Below, piece after piece: positions 17,858 through 26,192 of a DNA stretch of 64,000 nt. Every line of letters starts with the position of its first letter. Positions within the stretch are counted from its first letter, which is position 1. The stretch is from Pseudomonadota bacterium. Its GTDB lineage: Bacteria; Pseudomonadota; Gammaproteobacteria; JAKAQQ01. The notes below the pieces were generated by a model that saw nothing but the letters and a program-made list of their open reading frames with translations, had not been told where the DNA came from and made no database searches. A program made the translations under genes and the position numbers. The stretch spans positions 1 to 64,000 of the forward strand of contig JAJYFY010000001.1 of assembly GCA_021785265.1 (NCBI GenBank), read 5' to 3'.

Positions 17858-19402
17858 TCAATGCGCATCCGCCTGGGTGATGAAGTGTTCCATCCGGGCC
17901 GCGATCTCCGGCAGTGCCTGGGGGTTGAGATACAGCATGTGACCCGTCGGATAGTATTCGAAATGGAGATGGGAAAGAAACTCGCGCGGGAGTCCCATGT
18001 GCATCAGCGTGTAGTGGGTGGCAAAAAACGGGGTCGCCAGGTCGAAGTAACCGTTGTTGGCCATCACCTGGAGCGAGGGATCGTTGACCATGGCACGGGT
18101 CAGCGCCGGTGCCACATTCAGGTAACCCATCGTTCCCACGTCCTCATCCATTTCGTGGAGCGGGGGAAAGTACTTCCAGTTCCAGTCCCGGAAAACCCGG
18201 CCACTGTCCTGCTTGTAGATTTCATGGGTATGGAAACCGAGATGTCGGGTGACGTAGTTTTCGAACGTGGCACTGAGCGCACCCCAGATGTTGGCCGTGG
18301 TCGCACCGAGATCGCTGTTGCCACCGACCGGAAGGAGCGGTTGCAGCTCCGGAATGGTGAAACGTGCATCGTAGCGTCCGGTCATGGCCTCTCGCAAGCC
18401 CATCACGTGGCGCATGAAAACCGGCAGCGGGATACGGAGGTTTGCCTTGAGCCAGTAGGAGGCCGGGATACCGGTGAAATGGGACAACTCGGCGGCCATC
18501 CGTTGCCGCGCGGCTGCCGGCAGGCGGGCACCCGCGAAAAGGGCACGACTATAGGGTCCGGCGGCAAAATGCTCCGCCTGACGGACCCATGTGGCGAGAT
18601 CAGCGGGCCGGGGATGGATGCGGTGGTGATACCAGGCCACCGCTGCATAGGAGGGGAAATACAACACGTATGGCAGATCGTTTCCCGGAGCGAAATTGAT
18701 GGTCGGGAAATCCAGCACCGTCGAGCAGAGGATGATGCCGTTGAGATAAATGCCGTCCGAGACCAGGGATTGGCCCAGAACAGCCGAACGGGTGGTCCCG
18801 TAACTTTCGCCGAGAAGGAACTTGGGCGAGTTCCAGCGGCCGGTTTGGTTCAGGTACTGCTGGATGAAACGGGTAAAGGTGCGGGCATCGGCATTGACCC
18901 CGTAGAAATCCTGTGGTTTCCCCACTCCGATGATCCGGCTGTAGCCGGTTCCCACGGCATCGATAAACACGAGATCGGTGGCGGGGAGAATCGTGTCTGC
19001 ATTGGGCACGATGCGGTAGGGCGGCGCCATGGAACGGGCTGAGCCGGGACCCGGTTTGGGCCAGATGATCCGGCGTGGACCGAAGCCGCCGAAATCGACC
19101 AGGGCGGAGGCAAATCCCGGTCCGCCGTTGTAGGCGAAGGTGATTGGCCGACGGGATTCATCATGAACCCCGTCCAAGGTGTAGGCAATGTAGAACATGC
19201 GGGCCGTGGGCTGGCCCTTGGCATTGTGCAGGATGAGAGTCCCCGCAGTCGCCTTGTAACGGTAACGGTGTCCGGCCACGACCACGCTGTGGTGTGTCGA
19301 AACCGCCCGACCGTGAACCGGGGGAACGGCAGCAGTATGCGCCAAGGCGAAGGGTGCAAACCCTGCGCAAGAGACGAGGAGAATGACGAGCCGCTTCATC
19401 AT
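17858..19402 (-). CDS. S10 family serine carboxypeptidase-like peptidase, exported
   Basis: 514 residues from ATG at 19402, chosen because GGAG lies seven bases upstream. N-terminal signal peptide (KRLVILLVSCAGFAPFALA). The alpha/beta-hydrolase triad is visible: nucleophile Ser in LGESYGTTR, Asp in NNGYFDLATPF, His in YYPTGHMLY; the oxyanion block FAYNGGPGFAS is typical of S10. Predicted periplasmic or secreted carboxypeptidase releasing C-terminal residues from peptides, consistent with the amino-acid-degrading gene content. Single gene with its own promoter candidate. Confidence 0.88.
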   Translation of the reverse strand: MMKRLVILLVSCAGFAPFALAHTAAVPPVHGRAVSTHHSVVVAGHRYRYKATAGTLILHNAKGQPTARMFYIAYTLDGVHDESRRPITFAYNGGPGFASALVDFGGFGPRRIIWPKPGPGSARSMAPPYRIVPNADTILPATDLVFIDAVGTGYSRIIGVGKPQDFYGVNADARTFTRFIQQYLNQTGRWNSPKFLLGESYGTTRSAVLGQSLVSDGIYLNGIILCSTVLDFPTINFAPGNDLPYVLYFPSYAAVAWYHHRIHPRPADLATWVRQAEHFAAGPYSRALFAGARLPAAARQRMAAELSHFTGIPASYWLKANLRIPLPVFMRHVMGLREAMTGRYDARFTIPELQPLLPVGGNSDLGATTANIWGALSATFENYVTRHLGFHTHEIYKQDSGRVFRDWNWKYFPPLHEMDEDVGTMGYLNVAPALTRAMVNDPSLQVMANNGYFDLATPFFATHYTLMHMGLPREFLSHLHFEYYPTGHMLYLNPQALPEIAARMEHFITQADAH

Positions 19403-19435
19403 CTGAGCACTCCAGAAAAACCGGAAGACACCGGA

Positions 19436-19441
19436 AGTATA
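19436..19441 (-). promoter_or_regulatory. Candidate -10 element of the S10 peptidase gene
   Basis: TATACT on the minus strand, predicted start near 19429 and a leader of about 27 bases. The -35 region is poor. Confidence 0.3.
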
Positions 19442-19792
19442 GGCCGATCGCCCCCCCGCTTCCAAGTCCCGTGTGGGATTCGCAGAAACGGCGAGACCGA
19501 AGTCCCTCTTGACAATCTGGTTGGGGTGGCATGAGGGTTACTTCGGGATCAATACCATGAACAAGACCCGGGGGCCTGGGATGGGGTCGAACTGGGCAGG
19601 GCCTCTTGCGGTGGACGGAGTTTCCAAGGGAATGGAAAGCGTCCTCATTTAACTCCCAGTTTCCGTATGAAAGTAGCTGAGGTCCGTGTTTACGGAACAG
19701 ACGATGTCCAACTCGTCGGCCGGACCGACCCCAAAACCACCCCTGCGAGGATTTATGGGCGAACCCTGGAGTTGGACGGGATGACCTCCCTT
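19442..19792. other. About 350-bp region without a convincing gene
   Basis: Between the S10 peptidase promoter and the end of the lipoprotein gene. A TTGACA occurs on the plus strand at 19509-19514 but no -10 follows at proper spacing. No sense-direction terminator for the lipoprotein transcript and no supported small gene were found. Confidence 0.45.
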
Positions 19793-20590
19793 TCAGCCCA
19801 GGTTCAGGTTACTGAGGCAACTGGCTTCGGTTTTCTTCATCAGTACCCGGATGCCCGCATGGACAGAGGCCCAGTTCTTTCTCGAAACCGGACCTTTGTG
19901 GTGGATCCAGAGCGCCTTGACCTTTGGGTTTGTTTTTCCGGTGTTGAAACGTACGCTGTACCGCTTACAACTCGTCGAGGCAATGACGGTGCCGCTTCGG
20001 CCATCCAGAAGCCACATCCGAAGTGCCACGAAATTGGATGCGCTTCGCGTATCGAGAAATACCGACTGGAGGACGCCATATCCGGGCCCGATGAAGTGAT
20101 AGGATGCACCGGCAATCGCCCCCCCAATTGCTCCAAACATCAGGAGCGGTGTCGTTGCCATGACGTTTTCCGTCACACCAAGCGCGGGGCCGATGACGAG
20201 TACGAGGTTCGTCCCCGTCGAATCGATCAGTTGCTTAATCGTCAGATCCGGTCTGCTGAAGTGGAGATCACTTCTGGGTTGGACGATCCCGAAATGTCGC
20301 CGGACCTTGCGCTCGGGACGGTCTAAAATTCGGAACTGGCCCTGGTGATGCAAGGTCCGGATCGCCCATCGTTCATTCAACACATTGATGTGCCAAGTGC
20401 CGGTGGAAAAGAGGCGCACCGGATCTGGTGAAAACACGGTGTCATCGTTGACCACAGAGGCCGTGTCCGGCAGGAGAGAGACCACGGCCAGGGTTTCTCC
20501 CTTGGGAAGCTTGGGAACCCGCCAAGCGCCAGAAGTCGCACAGCCGCCAAGTAGGAGCAAGCCCGCGAGCAGTACCACTCGAAAGGTCAT
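19793..20590 (-). CDS. Unknown lipoprotein
   Basis: 265 residues. Type II signal peptide with lipobox (VVLLAGLLLLGGC), so lipid-anchored to inner or outer membrane. AGGGGA precedes the ATG by about six bases. Mature part: an extended N-terminal region, a nucleotide-independent-looking alpha/beta segment (LVLVIGPALGV), a Gly/Ala hydrophobic stretch (MFGAIGGAIAGASYHFIG) and a strand-rich C-terminus (VALRMWLLDGRSGTVIAS). The pattern resembles proteobacterial lipoproteins of unknown function. Follows argC by 97 bases in the same direction; the gene is AT-richer than the arg genes and may be independently transcribed. Confidence 0.75.
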   Translation of the reverse strand: MTFRVVLLAGLLLLGGCATSGAWRVPKLPKGETLAVVSLLPDTASVVNDDTVFSPDPVRLFSTGTWHINVLNERWAIRTLHHQGQFRILDRPERKVRRHFGIVQPRSDLHFSRPDLTIKQLIDSTGTNLVLVIGPALGVTENVMATTPLLMFGAIGGAIAGASYHFIGPGYGVLQSVFLDTRSASNFVALRMWLLDGRSGTVIASTSCKRYSVRFNTGKTNPKVKALWIHHKGPVSRKNWASVHAGIRVLMKKTEASCLSNLNLG

Positions 20591-20653
20591 GACCGATCCC
20601 CTGTTTTTGATAATTTTGGCTTGGATTCTACTTCATCTCATGGGCGACCGCCA

Positions 20654-20691
20654 CTAGACTCCCCTAGTTGGATCCTAGAACTTTGATCTAG
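20654..20691. repeat. Cluster of four CTAG tetramers between argC and the lipoprotein gene
   Basis: CTAG occurs at 20654, 20664, 20675 and 20688 (the last containing the argC stop), spaced 10-13 bases. The first two form an inverted repeat, ACTAG and CTAGT separated by six bases. Roughly fourteen other CTAGs were spotted by eye in the whole window. It could be a repressor site upstream of the lipoprotein gene; no hairpin terminator with a T-run is present. Confidence 0.5.
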
Positions 20692-21698
20692 ACCGGATAG
20701 GGTCCAATCCATTGCCTGAGCCCCCGGTCTTCCGGCCAGCCAGATGCCAGATTCAGGTTCTGGATCGCCTGCCCCGCCATTCCCTTGACGAGATTGTCGA
20801 GCACCACAAAAAGAGCTACCCGTCGCTCCCGGCAGCGGCCGCCGATTAGACAGCGGTTACTCCCCACGACCCACGTGAGTTCCGGCAGGGTCTCGGTCCA
20901 GCGAACGAACTGGCTTTCGGCATAACTCGTCCGAAAGAGAGCGGCCACCTGTTCCGGATCCAGGGCTTCATCGAAGCGCGCCTCGATCGTGAGCGAAATG
21001 CCGCGGACCCAGGGTGCAGCATAGGGAATGAAACTCCAGTCGAGCGGTGAGCCCTCTCGGGCCAGCAGCCGGTTCACCTCGCCGATATGGCGATGCTCAA
21101 AGGGAAGATAAGGCACACAGTTGTGTGCGCGCAGCGGATGATGAGTACGCGGACCGGGGGTCACTCCAGCTCCCGTGGAACCGGTCAGGGCAATGGCAGA
21201 AACATCCCGCGGTTGCAACTCCCGGGCCAAGGGAACCAAGCCCAGGGCCAGCGCCGTGGCGAAGCAGCCCGGGTTGGCAATCCGGGTGGCTCCTGCAAGG
21301 GGTTCGCGCATCCATTCGCTCAGGCCGTAGACAAATCCTCGCCCTTCATCCAGCCGGAAATCCGCCGACAGGTCGATCAAGAGGATGCGGTTGTCCACAC
21401 CCGCCTCCGCCCACGCAGCCTCGAACTCCCCCAGCAGACCGGCGAGTTCACCCGCGCGCATGGCCGAAAAGACGATGATCCGCGAGCTTCCCCGCAGACC
21501 GGACCAGTCGATCCGGGAAACAAAACGGTCGTCCGGATAGGCTCCCTCCAGGTGGGGATGCACAGAGGCCACGGATGATCCGGCATGCGAGCGGGAAACC
21601 AGACAGGGATGCTCCACCCCGTCATGGGCCGTGAGCAGACGGGCCAGCTCGCCCGCGCCGAAGCTACTCCCCCCGAGGATCACCACGGGATCAGCCAT
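20688..21698 (-). CDS. argC: N-acetyl-gamma-glutamyl-phosphate reductase ArgC
   Basis: 336 residues. Reduces N-acetylglutamyl phosphate to the semialdehyde with NADPH. N-terminal Rossmann motif VVILGGSSFGAGEL, catalytic Cys C145 in IANPGCFATA, and the TGSTGAGVTP block. ATG at 21698 overlaps the stop of the DUF1611 gene by eight bases. Last gene of the seven-gene arginine operon. The sequence style resembles the ArgC found with acetyl-/succinylornithine carbamoyltransferases in Xanthomonas and Bacteroidetes. Confidence 0.93.
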   Translation of the reverse strand: MADPVVILGGSSFGAGELARLLTAHDGVEHPCLVSRSHAGSSVASVHPHLEGAYPDDRFVSRIDWSGLRGSSRIIVFSAMRAGELAGLLGEFEAAWAEAGVDNRILLIDLSADFRLDEGRGFVYGLSEWMREPLAGATRIANPGCFATALALGLVPLARELQPRDVSAIALTGSTGAGVTPGPRTHHPLRAHNCVPYLPFEHRHIGEVNRLLAREGSPLDWSFIPYAAPWVRGISLTIEARFDEALDPEQVAALFRTSYAESQFVRWTETLPELTWVVGSNRCLIGGRCRERRVALFVVLDNLVKGMAGQAIQNLNLASGWPEDRGLRQWIGPYPV

Positions 21699-22776
21699 GG
21701 GAGGGACCGGAAAGACTCGGATGTCCAGAAAACAGCGCCGGGAGGGACGACCGCACGACGTCAAGGACCCGGAGCGGATCCTCAAAGGCATTGACGGCCG
21801 GGCAGCCGAGATGCGTCCGGATGAAAGCCCGTCCCACCTCATTGTCAGTGACCGGACCAGAGACGAGCGCAACCTGGATCCCCCACCGTTCGGCCAACAG
21901 GCGGACCCCGCCCCAGGCACCGACCGGATCCTGGGCACAAAACACGGTGGCCACACCCAGTGACAGCAAGGTCGGATCATCAAGAATCTCCCGGACCCCG
22001 TACTCGCCGAGCAGGCCATCCCCGGTTTCCACCACGATGACGTCCTGTTTCTGATGTGCCAACTCGTGAAAAATCCGGCGAGCGGCCGAGACCGCTGTAC
22101 CCGACCGTGTCGAGGCCAATCCGGCATCAGTGAAATCACAGGTCCAGCCAGCCCCGTGATCCTGCATGGCCAGCGTATCGCGCAAAAGGGAAACGCCCGT
22201 GGTCTTGACCCCGGAGACGCGGAGTCCCTGGCTGGCTAGAGTCCGGATCAGGGCGCAGGCAAAGGTGGTTTTGCCGGAATCCATGGAGCTGCCGACAATG
22301 TAGATCACCGGCGCCTGGGGATACTCGCCTTCGGCGGTAAATGCCCGGAGCGTGAGATCAGCCGGAACTCCGGCCCGGTGACCGAAATGGGGAAACAGCA
22401 TGACCTGTCCCAAAACCTCGACCTCGAACGGGGGACCGACACTCGGATGCCAGGAGCGGCATTCCCCCATGATGCCACCCAGGTTGAGGAGGGCAAGCCG
22501 ACTGCCCGCACCCACCGTCTCGGGCACTTCTCCGGCATAGCCGTGCAGTGCACTCCGCACGCCGAGCGCACCCACCAGGAGATCGCCGCGGTGGAGCCGC
22601 ACCATGCGACCATGGGCATCCTCGAGGGTATTGTAGGTTTCCTTGTCGGTCAGGACTCGCACCGCGACCACGCTCCCGGCCCGAGCGTCGACCTCGTCAC
22701 GGACGGTCACAGGGCTGCCGATCTGGAGGCGACGGACAACCGAGCCGATCTTCCGGACATCAAGCGTTCTCAACAC
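21691..22776 (-). CDS. DUF1611 (DgcN-like) P-loop protein within the arginine operon; candidate N-acetylglutamate synthase
   Basis: About 361 residues. Residues ~1-145 are a beta-rich N-terminal domain different from a classical Rossmann DUF1611 N-domain. Residues ~150-361 are the DUF1611-type P-loop domain: Walker A GSSMDSGKTT (K169), then a GVKTTGVSLLRDTLAMQDHG block, VVETGDGLLGEYG as a Walker B-like strand and FCAQDPVGAWGG. DgcN, a family member, N-acetylates D-glutamate (established). Operon context with argB/argC and no argA suggests glutamate N-acetylation (inference); a deacetylase or regulatory role is the alternative. Start is GTG 22776 or TTG 22773 after GGGGAGG; it overlaps the argG end by up to 17 bases. 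Confidence 0.8.
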   Translation of the reverse strand: MLRTLDVRKIGSVVRRLQIGSPVTVRDEVDARAGSVVAVRVLTDKETYNTLEDAHGRMVRLHRGDLLVGALGVRSALHGYAGEVPETVGAGSRLALLNLGGIMGECRSWHPSVGPPFEVEVLGQVMLFPHFGHRAGVPADLTLRAFTAEGEYPQAPVIYIVGSSMDSGKTTFACALIRTLASQGLRVSGVKTTGVSLLRDTLAMQDHGAGWTCDFTDAGLASTRSGTAVSAARRIFHELAHQKQDVIVVETGDGLLGEYGVREILDDPTLLSLGVATVFCAQDPVGAWGGVRLLAERWGIQVALVSGPVTDNEVGRAFIRTHLGCPAVNAFEDPLRVLDVVRSSLPALFSGHPSLSGPSHG

Positions 22777-23968
22777 CCACCTCCCCGGCACGGGCCCAGA
22801 GTCTCTGGGCAACGCCGTAGATCCGGGTAAATCCCGCCGCATCCTGACCTGACCAGAGCGTTGGGCTCTCTCCGTAGCGGGCCACACCGGCATCGACCAG
22901 TCCATGCGGGGAACGGACGCCTTCGATCACGATCCGTCCCGGCTCGAGCCGGCAGCGCACCTGGCCGGTGACCCGCTGCTGGGTGGAGGTAAGGAAGGCT
23001 TCGAGATCCCGGGCCAGCGGGTCAAAATAGCGGCCTTCATGGATGAGCGAACCGTAGAGCGTGCCCAGAGTTTCCTTCCAGGTCGCCTGACTGCCCCCCA
23101 AGACCAGCTTTTCAAGTTCGCGGTGGGCGGCAACCAGGATCGCCGCCGCCGGCGCCTCAAAGGCAACCCGACCCTTGATCCCCAGAATGGTTTCACCAAG
23201 ATGGACCCCACGGCCGATACCCTGACGCGATCCCAGTGCATTGAGTTGGCCGATCAGCGCAACCGGGCTCTGGGTGTCGGTGGAGACAGGCTCCCCCCTC
23301 CTGAAATCCAGGGTCAGGATCCGCTCCGCCTGCCCCCGGTCCACCGGTCCGCCGGGGAACACCGAATCCGGCACAGTCTGCCAGGGATCATGCGTTTCCC
23401 CGCCACCGATCGTGGTCCCCCACAATCCCTGGTTGACGGAGTAGGCGGATTTCCGTCCCCACTCCTCGAACCCTTCCCGCGCCAGGAAGGCCGTCTCCTC
23501 TTCACGACTGATGCCGAGTTCCCGGATCAGGCTCCGGTGGGTGATCGCAGGCGCAAGGACCGCGAAGGCCACCCCGAAACGGACCTGGTCATTGCCCGCC
23601 CCGGTCGACGCATCCACGATCTGGTCGGCGCCGAGCGCAATGGCGAGTTCAGCCACGGCCACCGCCTGGCAGGTCCGTTCAGCGGAAACGCAAAACGGGT
23701 AGATTCCTCCTTTCTGCGCATTCGCATAGATCAGGAAACGGAGGTAACGCTGATAAAGAATCTCGCGCGCATCCACCCAGCGATGTTCGACCGCACCGAG
23801 CCGCTGCGCCCGGCCAGCAATCAAGCCCCGTTCCTCGGTGGTAAATCCACCCGTATCCACGGTCACGGCCAGGACCTCCGCACCTGACTTCCGGAGATAA
23901 ACCAAAGCAAAGGAGGTATCCAACCCACCCGAATAGGCCAGCACGATACGAGGACGATTGGCAATCAT
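22760..23968 (-). CDS. argG: Argininosuccinate synthase ArgG
   Basis: 402 residues. Joins citrulline and aspartate with ATP. PP-loop AYSGGLDTSFAL near residue 11 and the STGAGNDQVRF and KSAYSVNQGLWG substrate blocks are intact. It resembles the shorter argG form found with acetyl-/succinylornithine carbamoyltransferases. ATG at 23968 overlaps the argH stop (ATGA). In this pathway citrulline must first be freed from N-acetylcitrulline. Confidence 0.95.
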   Translation of the reverse strand: MIANRPRIVLAYSGGLDTSFALVYLRKSGAEVLAVTVDTGGFTTEERGLIAGRAQRLGAVEHRWVDAREILYQRYLRFLIYANAQKGGIYPFCVSAERTCQAVAVAELAIALGADQIVDASTGAGNDQVRFGVAFAVLAPAITHRSLIRELGISREEETAFLAREGFEEWGRKSAYSVNQGLWGTTIGGGETHDPWQTVPDSVFPGGPVDRGQAERILTLDFRRGEPVSTDTQSPVALIGQLNALGSRQGIGRGVHLGETILGIKGRVAFEAPAAAILVAAHRELEKLVLGGSQATWKETLGTLYGSLIHEGRYFDPLARDLEAFLTSTQQRVTGQVRCRLEPGRIVIEGVRSPHGLVDAGVARYGESPTLWSGQDAAGFTRIYGVAQRLWARAGEVGVENA

Positions 23969-25305
23969 GGCAAAGGCTCCCACAGCTGGTCATAGCAGTT
24001 GTCGATATGCGCCTTCTGGTCGGCCAGCCAGCGCATCTGGATCTCGACCCCGGATTCAATTTCCGTGAGTGTCTTGAGAGCTTCCGTCCGGAGGATTTCC
24101 GAAGCCGGACGAACGGCGGGGAGGGCACCCTGGTCCAGCTGTTTCTGGACCTCCCGGTAGGCCTCGCGGAAGGGGATCCGGTCTTCGACCGCTCGAATAT
24201 AGGCCGCCTCGGTCGCAAACACCTCCGGCGTGAGTGCACGGGCCATCCGTTCCGGGTCCGGAACCACTGCGGCGGGGATCGTGGAGGTCACCTCGAGCAG
24301 TTCGTGTCCCCGGTCCACCAAGGTCAGCAGTTCCGGCTTGCTCAACTGGAAATCCCGGTGGTAACCCGAAGGCAAGCCACGACCCAGCATCGTGAGGAGA
24401 TGGCCGCGCTCCGCGATTTCTTGGCAGCGTGCCCGCCCGATTTCGATCACATCGGGATTCCGCTTCTGCGGCATGGCGGAGGAGCCGGTGGTCAAGGCGG
24501 AAGCCAAGCGGAAATAACCGAACTCTTCGGTCGAAAAAAGGGCGAGATCCCAGTAATAGCGCTCGAGTGTACCGGCCAGGCTGGACAGCCAATAGGCCAG
24601 ACGGGACTCGTGGCGCACACGCCCCCCCACCGCATCGATGGTCGACCGATCGGGTCCGGAAAAGCCAAGACGCCGGGCCGAGCCAGCCCGGTCGAGCGCC
24701 AAGGGCACACCAAACCCCGGGCCCGCACCCAGGGGAGAACGGTTGACGGACTGGTAGAGGGCAGGCAGCAAGTCGAGATCGTCCATCAAGGGAGACAGGA
24801 AGGAGACGCTCCACTGCCCCAGCGTGCTCGGCATGGCCCGACGCATGTGGGTATAGCCTGGCCAGGCCACGGCCTCGTACTGGCGGGCAAAAGTCGAGAG
24901 CGCCCGCATGAGTACTCCGAGCGCCTGGCCCAAAAGCAGCATCTCGTCACGGACGAACAGCCGGAGTGCGAGCGCAACCTGATCGTTGCGAGATCGCCCG
25001 AGGTGGATCCCACCCGCCCGCGCACCCAGGCGCTCAACCAGTCGAGCCTCGAGATAGGTCTGACCGTCCTCGACATCATCTGGCAGGCAGTCTGGAAGCA
25101 AATCCCACTCGGCCTTGAGACCCGCGACCACGTGGCGGGCCTCATCGGCTGGCATGAGGCCGGCCTGCCTCAGGGTTTCGACGTGGGCTGCGCTGCCCCG
25201 GAGGTCATAGGGCAGGAGACGGGCGTCGACCCTGGGATCATCCCCTTTGAGAAAACGTTCAGTCCGGGGATCCGTCACTCCTGTCCGGGACCAGAGCCTC
25301 TTCAT
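23965..25305 (-). CDS. argH: Argininosuccinate lyase ArgH
   Basis: 446 residues. Splits argininosuccinate into arginine and fumarate. Fumarase/aspartase superfamily signature GSSAMPQKRNPDVIE with the catalytic flexible-loop Ser, plus GGIHLGRSRNDQVAL and GYTHMRRAMPST. Overlaps argB upstream and argG downstream, each by ATGA, so all are translationally coupled. Nothing is missing from the active site. Confidence 0.96.
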   Translation of the reverse strand: MKRLWSRTGVTDPRTERFLKGDDPRVDARLLPYDLRGSAAHVETLRQAGLMPADEARHVVAGLKAEWDLLPDCLPDDVEDGQTYLEARLVERLGARAGGIHLGRSRNDQVALALRLFVRDEMLLLGQALGVLMRALSTFARQYEAVAWPGYTHMRRAMPSTLGQWSVSFLSPLMDDLDLLPALYQSVNRSPLGAGPGFGVPLALDRAGSARRLGFSGPDRSTIDAVGGRVRHESRLAYWLSSLAGTLERYYWDLALFSTEEFGYFRLASALTTGSSAMPQKRNPDVIEIGRARCQEIAERGHLLTMLGRGLPSGYHRDFQLSKPELLTLVDRGHELLEVTSTIPAAVVPDPERMARALTPEVFATEAAYIRAVEDRIPFREAYREVQKQLDQGALPAVRPASEILRTEALKTLTEIESGVEIQMRWLADQKAHIDNCYDQLWEPLP

Positions 25306-26192
25306 GCGGACTCCGGTTTCCGGGCGACCAACATCGAACCACTCCCCTCATGGCTCAGGACCTCGCGGACCAGGGCCTCGTCATCGAGACCACTCACGAG
25401 ATGGACACTGTCGACGCCCCCGGTCAAGGCACTCTCGATGGCCCGGGCCTTGACCTGCATCCCGTCCTCAAGGATTCCGGCCGTTCCGAGCCGGGCCAGA
25501 TCCGCCAAATCCCCGTATCGGATCAGGGTGCTGGGATCATGGGCATCCTGTAGGAGACCCGGTACCGAGAGCAGAAAAATCAATTTACTGGCCCGGCAGT
25601 GCACCGCGAGGAAAGCCGCCGCAGTGTCAGCATTACAGTTCAAGGTGCCACCGTCCCAGTCTCGCGCCAAGGGGGCAATGACCGGAATGGCACGAGCCGC
25701 GAAGGCGGACTCCAAGGGAGCGGGATCCAGCTTCCGGAGATCGCCCACCGCGCCCCAGTCGACCTGCTCACCATCGCATTCGGAAGGCGGACGGGGCGTG
25801 GCCGTGAGCAGTCCCTCGTGACCCGGGCAGGATACGGCCTCCACTCCCTGTCCTCGCAGAGCGTCCACCCAGAGCCGGCTGATCACCCGATAGCTTTGTT
25901 CGACCACCGCGAGCACTGGAGGGGTGGTGATCCGTCGGCCACCCCTTTTTTCAACAGTGATTCCCCGATCAGCACAAGCGTGATCGATCTGGGATCCCCC
26001 TCCGTGCACCAGGCACATCCGGATCCCGAAAGCGTGGAGCATGCCCACCTGTTCGGCGAAAGCGACGCGGTGGTGCTCTTCCTCCGCCAACCGGCCGGTC
26101 ACCTTCAGGACGAACAGTGCGCCCTGGAAGCGGGACACGTACTGGGCCGCAACCCGCAGCGTGGCATAGGCATCCTGGACGAGACGGGTCAC
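25302..26192 (-). CDS. argB: N-acetylglutamate kinase ArgB
   Basis: 296 residues from GTG at 26192, which overlaps the argF' stop (GTGA); the longer upstream frame lies over argF'. Phosphorylates N-acetyl-L-glutamate. Amino-acid-kinase motifs: FVLKVTGRL in place of the usual KYGG strand, LVHGGGSQID, LNCNADTAAAFLA and GMQVKARAIESAL. An N-terminal helix (LRVAAQYVSRFQG) resembles that of arginine-sensitive enzymes, so feedback inhibition is possible. No acetyltransferase domain is fused, unlike the bifunctional NAGS-K of Xanthomonas. Confidence 0.92.
   Translation of the reverse strand: MTRLVQDAYATLRVAAQYVSRFQGALFVLKVTGRLAEEEHHRVAFAEQVGMLHAFGIRMCLVHGGGSQIDHACADRGITVEKRGGRRITTPPVLAVVEQSYRVISRLWVDALRGQGVEAVSCPGHEGLLTATPRPPSECDGEQVDWGAVGDLRKLDPAPLESAFAARAIPVIAPLARDWDGGTLNCNADTAAAFLAVHCRASKLIFLLSVPGLLQDAHDPSTLIRYGDLADLARLGTAGILEDGMQVKARAIESALTGGVDSVHLVSGLDDEALVREVLSHEGSGSMLVARKPESA

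Noticed and set aside
19667-20326. Plus-strand frame beginning MKVAEVRVYG over the lipoprotein gene
   Set aside because: Antisense to a gene with clear lipobox and ribosome site; its own start lacks a Shine-Dalgarno and the product has no family features.
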